Source: Asterionellopsis glacialis
Taxonomy: Eukaryota; Bacillariophyta; Plagiogrammaphyceae; Rhaphoneidales; Asterionellopsidaceae
DNA: 12,346 nucleotides
Assembly (NCBI GenBank): GCA_014885115.2
Contig: WKLE02001788.1
Span: 1 to 12,346, forward strand
Direction: 5' to 3'
Under the pieces are notes generated by a model that saw only the letters and a program-made list of their open reading frames with translations, was not told where the DNA came from and made no database searches. Every line of letters starts with the position of its first letter. The stretch's first letter is position 1. This document shows positions 6,901 through 12,346 of the stretch, piece by piece. The position numbers and the translations under genes were made by a program.

Positions 6901-8971
6901 CGGATTCCAAAAGCACCTTCACTACGACAATATGGATGATCTCAAGCAAGAATTGAGTGTCCCCACTGATAAGCGTATTTGGGCCATCGCACAAGCTCTT
7001 CACGAAAAGACCCTCTCTGTTGATGAGATTCACGACATTACCAAGATTGATCACTGGTTCCTCCGTCGTTTGGAAGGTATGGTAAAGACGTGGAATAAGT
7101 TGGAAGAATTCACTGTTGACGAACTTACGGATGACCTCATGGTTGAAGCTAAGAAACAGGGATACTCAGATATCCAGATGGCCGAAATTCTCAAAGGAAA
7201 TGCTACCGAGGATGATATCAGAGCCAAGCGTGTAGGTGCCAATATTACTCCTTGGACTAAGCAAATCGATACTCTTGCAGCCGAATACCCCGCTGATACT
7301 AACTACCTTTACATGACATACCACGGCGCCGAAGATGATGTAGGATCTGCCAACGGAGGTGTTATGGTTCTTGGAAGTGGTGCCTACAGGATTGGTTCCT
7401 CTATTGAGTTCGATTGGTGTGGTGTCAGTGCCATCCGTGCTCTCCGTCAGATGGGTTACAAGTCGACCATGGTGAACTATAACCCTGAGACCGTGTCAAC
7501 TGATTACGATGAGTGTGACCGTCTTTACTTCGAAGAATTGAGCCGAGAACGTGTGCTTGATATCTATGAGAAGGACAGTGCTGAGGGTGTTATTATCAGT
7601 GTCGGAGGACAAATCCCTAACGGTCTTGCACTTCCTCTTGACAAGGCTGGTGTGAACATTTTGGGAACACCCGCTGCTATGATTGATAATGCTGAGGATC
7701 GTATGAAATTCTCCGATATGATTGATGAGATTGGCGTCCAACAACCTCGTTGGAGAGAGCTTACTAGTGCCGACAGTGCCCTTGACTTTGCTGCCAATGT
7801 TGGATACCCCGTTCTTGTCCGTCCTTCCTACGTTCTTAGTGGTGCAGCCATGAACGTTGCCTGGTCCGATGAACAGCTTAAGGCTTTCTTGGTGGAAGCT
7901 GCTGAAGTCTCCAAGGAACACCCTGTTGTAATTTCTGACTTCATCCAAGGAGCTGTTGAGATTGAGATGGATGGTGTTTGCAAGGATGGTGAAATCATTG
8001 CTGCCGCCATCCACGAACACATTGAGAACGCAGGTGTCCACTCTGGTGATGCTACTCTTGTCCTACCTCCTCAGGACTTGACTGCCTACCAAAAGGAACG
8101 CGTTCGTGATGCCTCCCGTAAGATTGCTAAGCGTCTGAATATCACTGGTCCCTGCAATATTCAATTCGTTGCAAAGGGTACTGATGTTATGTGTATTGAA
8201 TGTAACGTCCGTGCTTCTCGTTCATTCCCCTTCGTCTCCAAGACAATGGGAGTCGACTTTATTGAAGCTGCCACTAAGGCTATGGTGGGTGTCGACACTA
8301 GCGATATGAACCTCCCCACTCTTGAAACCAGAAACCGTCCTGCCAACTACGTTGGAGTTAAGGCCCCTATGTTCTCTTTCACTCGTCTTCGTGGATCTGA
8401 CCCTATCCTTGGTGTAGAGATGGCCTCCACTGGAGAAGTCGCTTGCTTCGGAGCCAACAAGGAAGAAGCCTTTTTGAAGTCTCTTCTTTCTACTGGATTC
8501 AAAATGCCCGAAAAGAATATCCTTCTTTCTGTCCAAAGTGACCTTGAAGATGAGATGACACATTGCGCATGGCAATTGCATGAGCAAGGATACAATCTCT
8601 TTGCTACCCGTAATACCGCCGAAGTTCTTAACAAGAACAAGGTCCCCTGCACTATCCTGGAATATGCTACAGAAGCTGGAGAAGGCGAGGAAAGTTTCGT
8701 CGATGCCATCAAGAGCGATAAAATCGATTTGGTAATCAATGTTCCCACTCACAATTCCAAAAGAACTGAAGATAACTATCTCATGAGGCGAACAGCTGTT
8801 GACTTTGGTGTTCCTCTTCTTACCAACTTGCAACTGGTGAAGGTATTCGCTGATGCTGTGTACAAGTACAGGTCAGGAGAACTTGATGGTCTCAAACCTG
8901 AAACTCTTTTCGAACATTACCAAGCAGAGACTGATGCCGATGCATGGACTGATCCTACCGAATTCCATTAA
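3948..8971 (+). CDS. Mitochondrial glutamine-type carbamoyl-phosphate synthetase, urea-cycle form (5 exons, 1529 aa)
   Basis: Makes carbamoyl phosphate from bicarbonate, 2 ATP and glutamine- or ammonia-derived nitrogen, here probably for a mitochondrial urea cycle. Exons: 3948-4178, 4331-4396, 4486-5589, 5686-6399 and 6497-8971; all introns are GT-AG and phase 0. Residues 1-38 are a basic, Ser/Ala-rich presequence (Arg5, 9, 13, 22, 31, 36). The small-subunit part covers about 50-420. Its class I amidotransferase has GPGDP at 281-285, nucleophile Cys313 in GICLGNQ, and His397/Glu399 in FHPEA. The synthetase starts near 440 ([20 protein letters not shown]). ATP-grasp 1 has [12 protein letters not shown] (606-617), the oligomerisation domain is at about 850-975, and synthetase half 2 starts near 995 with ATP-grasp 2 [12 protein letters not shown] (1147-1158). 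The C-terminal allosteric (MGS-like) domain covers about 1376-1490. No dihydroorotase or aspartate transcarbamylase domain follows, which argues against the pyrimidine CAD type. Retained Cys313 separates it from ammonia-only CPS I, where this residue is Ser, and resembles CPS III. Intron 4 starts with a C homopolymer. Confidence 0.95.
6406..6418 (+). repeat. Run of 13 C in CPS intron 4, next to the splice donor
   Basis: The donor GTAAGT (6400-6405) is followed directly by 13 C residues, then T- and A-rich sequence. The intron is 6400-6496 with acceptor CCTTAG. Homopolymers like this are prone to length variation between alleles and to sequencing error. As it is intronic, length changes would not shift the reading frame. 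Confidence 0.85.
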
Positions 8972-10383
8972 AAAATGGTCTCTCTAGTGTCATGGGGAAA
9001 TATTTGAAAAACTTTACCTAAAATGTGACAAATTATTTTAGAAACAATATATTAAACGAAAGTTAGATACCTACACTAAATGTATGGACTTCACACATCT
9101 CCATTTTTTTACTGAACGTAGACGTGTTCGCACAGTCGATAAATATGGACCTAGTTGGGACCCTTCGTGAAATAAACAATACCAGGACAATCCATATAAA
9201 ACACTAGGAATACCATCCTACCTGGTACGTGTTCATAGTTTGGCAAGGCACGTCAAAAAAAATCCAGTGGAACTGTTTGGGACTGGCTGTTTTACATTGG
9301 GAGTTGTTGTTGTCTCCCTAGGTCCTAGAGGAAAAGGTGTGAGATAGTCTGAGTTGGCGTTGATTTAGTCACTCCGTACGACTGACTGTCGTTTGTGGTG
9401 GGCATGATGCCGCAAGCTGTTTGTCCGCCAGCCGAGAATGGTTTCTTGGGTGAACTACCGCCAATTCTCCGGTGTTCTGCGGCGCAAAAATGGCGCCCAC
9501 ATCTCCCGAGAACTTCTCTTTCGCAGCAAGAGCATTAAAGAAACACGGTACGCGATGAAAAGGAGATTTTTACACTTTAGCACTGACCTCCTCTAGTGAC
9601 TACAGACAATTATTGCGCAGTTATTTATTGTTTCCCACTTGTGTACATCTCTTGTTATCTTCATCGTAATTAAAGTTCTCTAGTGCATTAATCCAGATGC
9701 GGAAAGAATCCAAGATCATTCATCAGTACGACATAATATTATGACAATAACAAATAGTCTATTGTCGTCATGACCAGCCAACTATTTGGTTTCTACTAGG
9801 CGACATATCTTTTCAAATCTGTCAGTGAGTATTTTATCTATCCAGAAATCAATACGACACTGTTAGTAATTAGTGTCCGTACCAAAGGAGAAGGCAACGA
9901 CGGTGCAAAAGAAAACGGGTATTTCTTCTATACATCGCCGTAAAAGAGAGATAGAATTAAATTTACGCACATAAGAAATTCATACTATATTCTTCAATAC
10001 GAAAAATTAATTACGATTATTCTTTCCCGCAAATCTGCACAGCGAAAAGAAAAGTTTGAGGATATAAATTCTTGACTAACTCAACTCAAGAGGAAGCAAA
10101 GACTCCAAGAAGGTCAACTTTTCCTTTTTCCCATCAGACACTTATGAACAAATAATATCCTCCCTCGATCTTTCATTCCTTTCCGATTCACCTGTCCCCT
10201 TACTTTCCCAGACTTTGTGCCCCACATTTACCTTTGGATTATATATTTACCTATTGACAATTTCTACCAAAACAGCAAGAAAACACGCACAACTCCCGGT
10301 GTTTCCATGTTACACAAATCTGCACGCAATGAACAGGCTCTCTCTCCCCCCCCTAAAGATTGTCAATGCTCAACAGCATATCT
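8972..10383. other. Tail-to-tail intergenic region between CPS and the exchanger gene
   Basis: It holds the 3' UTRs of the two convergent genes and no recognised gene. The stretch about 9340-9540 is clearly more GC-rich than its flanks and contains a 44-codon plus-strand frame (9404-9538). An imperfect stem pairs CCGAGAATGG (starts near 9432) with CCAATTCTCCGG (near 9460). The rest (about 9600-10380) is AT-rich with pyrimidine-rich tracts, and I see no RNA gene in it. Confidence 0.6.
9318..9328. repeat. Small CTAGG/CCTAG palindrome
   Basis: CTAGG-T-CCTAG forms two 5-base arms around one base. The core TCCTAG is shared with the palindromes at 89-109 and 3018-3051. On its own it would be unremarkable. 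Confidence 0.35.
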
Positions 10384-12099
10384 TTAATCAAATCCATATG
10401 CCTCCAACGTAGCAACAAGTACAAGACTTAGAGGGAACAGTGAAAATGCTACAAGTCCCCATTTCATTGTCATGACTTCACGTTGAACCAAAATAGACAA
10501 GATTAACTCCACCATCACAATAGCAATGGTTTCGGCAGTGTATTGCCATGCTAATCCACGCCAATAAATAAGACCCATAAAGATGGATAAACAAAATGTG
10601 TTCATCATGGCAGCAGCACCCTCCAAGGCTGAAAAGGCAACAGACACAGTTTTCCTTGTCTTTTTTGAGGCATAGTATTGACTAGCAATAACTTCACTTG
10701 CATTTGAAGCTAATGGTGCCAAAATGAAGGAAACATAAAAGGGTGATAACCCCATGCGTACAGCAATTTCTTGCATCACATCTACCATAGGATCAGAAAA
10801 TAAAATGACTAGACCTGTACCAATGGTCAACATCCTGAATGCTCTCATCTTGATAGCCTTTTGCTGTTCTTCAGGCGACAAATGTAAAATATCTTCAGGA
10901 ACTTCTTCCTCTTCTTCACCTTCATCATCTTCATTAAAAATTCCACCAGCCTCTTTCGTCATGATTTTATGTGTACTAGTTGAAAAGTCTGATGCTCTCT
11001 TCTCATCACTTTCTGCTTCTTTGACTTCATTGTGTACAATAAAGTAATAACATGCACCAATAAATTCGTCAAAATCAACAACACCATTTCGATCTACATC
11101 TAAAACATCAAAAATCTTTTCAACTTCAGAATCATCGATGGTTTCATGAAAATCATGTAAAAAGATTTGAACTTCTTTCTTGGAAAGTGTACCGTTACCA
11201 TCTGTATCAAAATGCTGAAAAGCTTCACCTAAAACATCCTTGAGGATAGAACGTACTTCAGGTGGTGGGTTCGTATTGATTTCAGGTTGCGTATCAGATG
11301 TATCTACAACTTCCACAGCACCGTAGGTAGTACCATGGGCGTCTCGAGTGTTTGATTTTGTCTTCATTTCAATTTCAACAATATTTGCACGTAATGCACC
11401 ACGAAGTGATACAGCACCTTCTTGCATCAAACGTTTCATAACTTGCACGCGTTGTAAGCGATCCATGCCTTTATTGGAGGCTTGAACTTGCATATACAAA
11501 TACGCAAAGAATCCTGACAAACAAATAATAAGTCCTGCCAATGCCCAATACTTTTCACCGGCTGCAACGTCTTCCGTCGGCCCATGAATGAACAATGCTG
11601 GACCTTGAATTAAAAAGTACGGTAAGAGTGTGACTAACATGATGGTGCCACCCTGTTTTACCTCTGGTGAAATGGATACACCTGTTTTGTCACCAAAATC
11701 ATTGACGTTAAAGGGACTTAATTTAGGTTTACCAAAATAATTCGGTTTGCCATCTAGCCCAATATCAACGCGTCCAGCGTAGACTGAAAGTGCCCAGGGT
11801 ATAGTTAAAAGCATAATAGTGGATCCCGCCAAGGCACCAACACCTACACTCAATGTTTCTTGTGCAGTTTCAATATCACCCAAACCCGAAAACAACATAA
11901 TGGCACCATCCGGTACAGCACCTAACAATGGTAATACAACACCACCCACCAATCCTGCCATGGATGGGATCAAAAGTAAAAGATCTGAACCTTCACTAAT
12001 CAAATTACTGGCATAATACAAGACATATCCGTACGATAAGAATAACCAAAATAACCCAGTATTTCCAACTTCTTCAGCATCAATGGATGGAAAACCCAT
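10384..12099 (-). CDS. NCL-type Na+/Ca2+ (cation/Ca2+) exchanger with two EF-hands (571 aa, no intron)
   Basis: Predicted membrane antiporter that moves Ca2+ against Na+ or H+ and senses cytosolic Ca2+ through its central loop. The N-terminal half has hydrophobic segments at about 13-33, 41-59, 60-75, 85-107, 149-172 and 184-204. The first alpha-repeat holds GAVPDGAIMLFSGLG (60-74) and the following GALAGSTIMLL. The central loop (205-420) carries two canonical EF-hand loops, 298-309 (D-x-D-x-N-G...E) and 334-345 (D-x-D-x-N-G...E), and an acidic patch at 389-403. The C-terminal half has segments at about 421-436, 450-474, 484-510, 520-537 and 545-566, with the second alpha-repeat APLASNASE (461-469). 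The paired motifs GAVPDG and PLASNASE plus the central EF-hand pair match the plant NCL branch of the CaCA superfamily. The ATG is the only candidate: an in-frame stop lies 13 codons upstream with no ATG between. No cleavable signal peptide is evident; the membrane (vacuole or plasma membrane) is undetermined, as is the exchanged ion. Confidence 0.92.
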   Translation of the reverse strand: MGFPSIDAEEVGNTGLFWLFLSYGYVLYYASNLISEGSDLLLLIPSMAGLVGGVVLPLLGAVPDGAIMLFSGLGDIETAQETLSVGVGALAGSTIMLLTIPWALSVYAGRVDIGLDGKPNYFGKPKLSPFNVNDFGDKTGVSISPEVKQGGTIMLVTLLPYFLIQGPALFIHGPTEDVAAGEKYWALAGLIICLSGFFAYLYMQVQASNKGMDRLQRVQVMKRLMQEGAVSLRGALRANIVEIEMKTKSNTRDAHGTTYGAVEVVDTSDTQPEINTNPPPEVRSILKDVLGEAFQHFDTDGNGTLSKKEVQIFLHDFHETIDDSEVEKIFDVLDVDRNGVVDFDEFIGACYYFIVHNEVKEAESDEKRASDFSTSTHKIMTKEAGGIFNEDDEGEEEEEVPEDILHLSPEEQQKAIKMRAFRMLTIGTGLVILFSDPMVDVMQEIAVRMGLSPFYVSFILAPLASNASEVIASQYYASKKTRKTVSVAFSALEGAAAMMNTFCLSIFMGLIYWRGLAWQYTAETIAIVMVELILSILVQREVMTMKWGLVAFSLFPLSLVLVATLEAYGFD

Positions 12100-12346
12100 T
12101 TTATATTTAAAAATGCCGACTTGGGCGATTGCTTGTTAGGTAGTTGGACACAGCACCAACTATGAGTGAGTGTACAGTGGTTCTGTCTCAGCTGGATCTA
12201 TACACACTGCTGAGGTTGGCAGTATGCGTTCGCTTTTCTCAAAGAGACAATGCAAGACACAACCGAAGATTCGCTTGATATCAATAGAAGATACGTCAAG
12301 AACGACTAGAGAGAGTACCTACTGACTATGCAGTGTACTAGCAGGC
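12100..12346. other. Upstream leader/promoter region of the exchanger gene
   Basis: This is read on the minus strand toward the start codon at 12099. The bases next to the ATG are A/T-rich. A perfect inverted repeat lies at 12141-12162, and an ACGTCA hexamer at 12293-12298. No other gene is seen before the window ends. Confidence 0.5.
12141..12162. repeat. Perfect inverted repeat in the exchanger leader
   Basis: TAGTTGG (12141-12147) and CCAACTA (12156-12162) flank an 8-base loop, 42 bases upstream of the exchanger ATG. If transcribed it would form a 7-base-pair hairpin in the 5' UTR. A protein-binding dyad is equally possible. Confidence 0.5.

Noticed and set aside
9725..9772. Imperfect inverted repeat around ATGACAATA/TATTGTCGTCAT
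   Set aside because: Arms need a 3-base bulge in AT-rich DNA; within the range expected by chance.
10215..10412. 65-codon plus-strand frame overlapping the exchanger 3' end
   Set aside because: Low-complexity composition, no domain, lies in the convergent 3' UTR region.

Overview
The window reads as nuclear DNA of a photosynthetic stramenopile, most likely a diatom. The reasons are short GT-AG introns (roughly 90-150 nt) in otherwise compact genes, two proteins with typical mitochondrial presequences, and above all a stand-alone mitochondrial carbamoyl-phosphate synthetase of the urea-cycle type together with a plant-like NCL-family cation exchanger carrying EF-hands. Genus cannot be read from the sequence. 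The urea-cycle CPS also occurs in other algae such as haptophytes, so the diatom call is probable rather than certain.

Layout: 1-842 is intergenic. Positions 843-2033 (+) hold a two-exon gene for mitochondrial NAD-dependent malate dehydrogenase (348 aa). Positions 2034-3947 are a long gene-poor stretch with diverged direct repeats, a strong palindrome, a cluster of TGACGT/ACGTCA hexamers and a possible 5'-UTR intron. Positions 3948-8971 (+) hold a five-exon gene for a 1529-aa glutamine-type carbamoyl-phosphate synthetase (fused amidotransferase plus synthetase, mitochondrial). Positions 8972-10383 are a tail-to-tail spacer with a GC-rich island. Positions 10384-12099 (-) hold an intronless gene for a 571-aa NCL-type Na+/Ca2+ (cation/Ca2+) exchanger with two complete EF-hands. 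Positions 12100-12346 are its upstream leader and promoter region.

Functional picture: the two plus-strand genes encode matrix enzymes of linked pathways. Carbamoyl phosphate from the CPS feeds ornithine transcarbamylase and the urea cycle. Fumarate leaving that cycle is converted to malate and then by malate dehydrogenase to oxaloacetate, the precursor of the aspartate that re-enters the cycle. Their adjacency may be coincidental. The exchanger is unrelated in pathway and would couple cytosolic Ca2+ sensing to cation transport.

I found no transposase, CRISPR array, tRNA, rRNA or toxin gene. The main points for a second look are in the CPS (retained catalytic Cys, partly conserved N-acetylglutamate pocket, splice-acceptor-like sequence one base before the start codon) and in the structured non-coding DNA before it.
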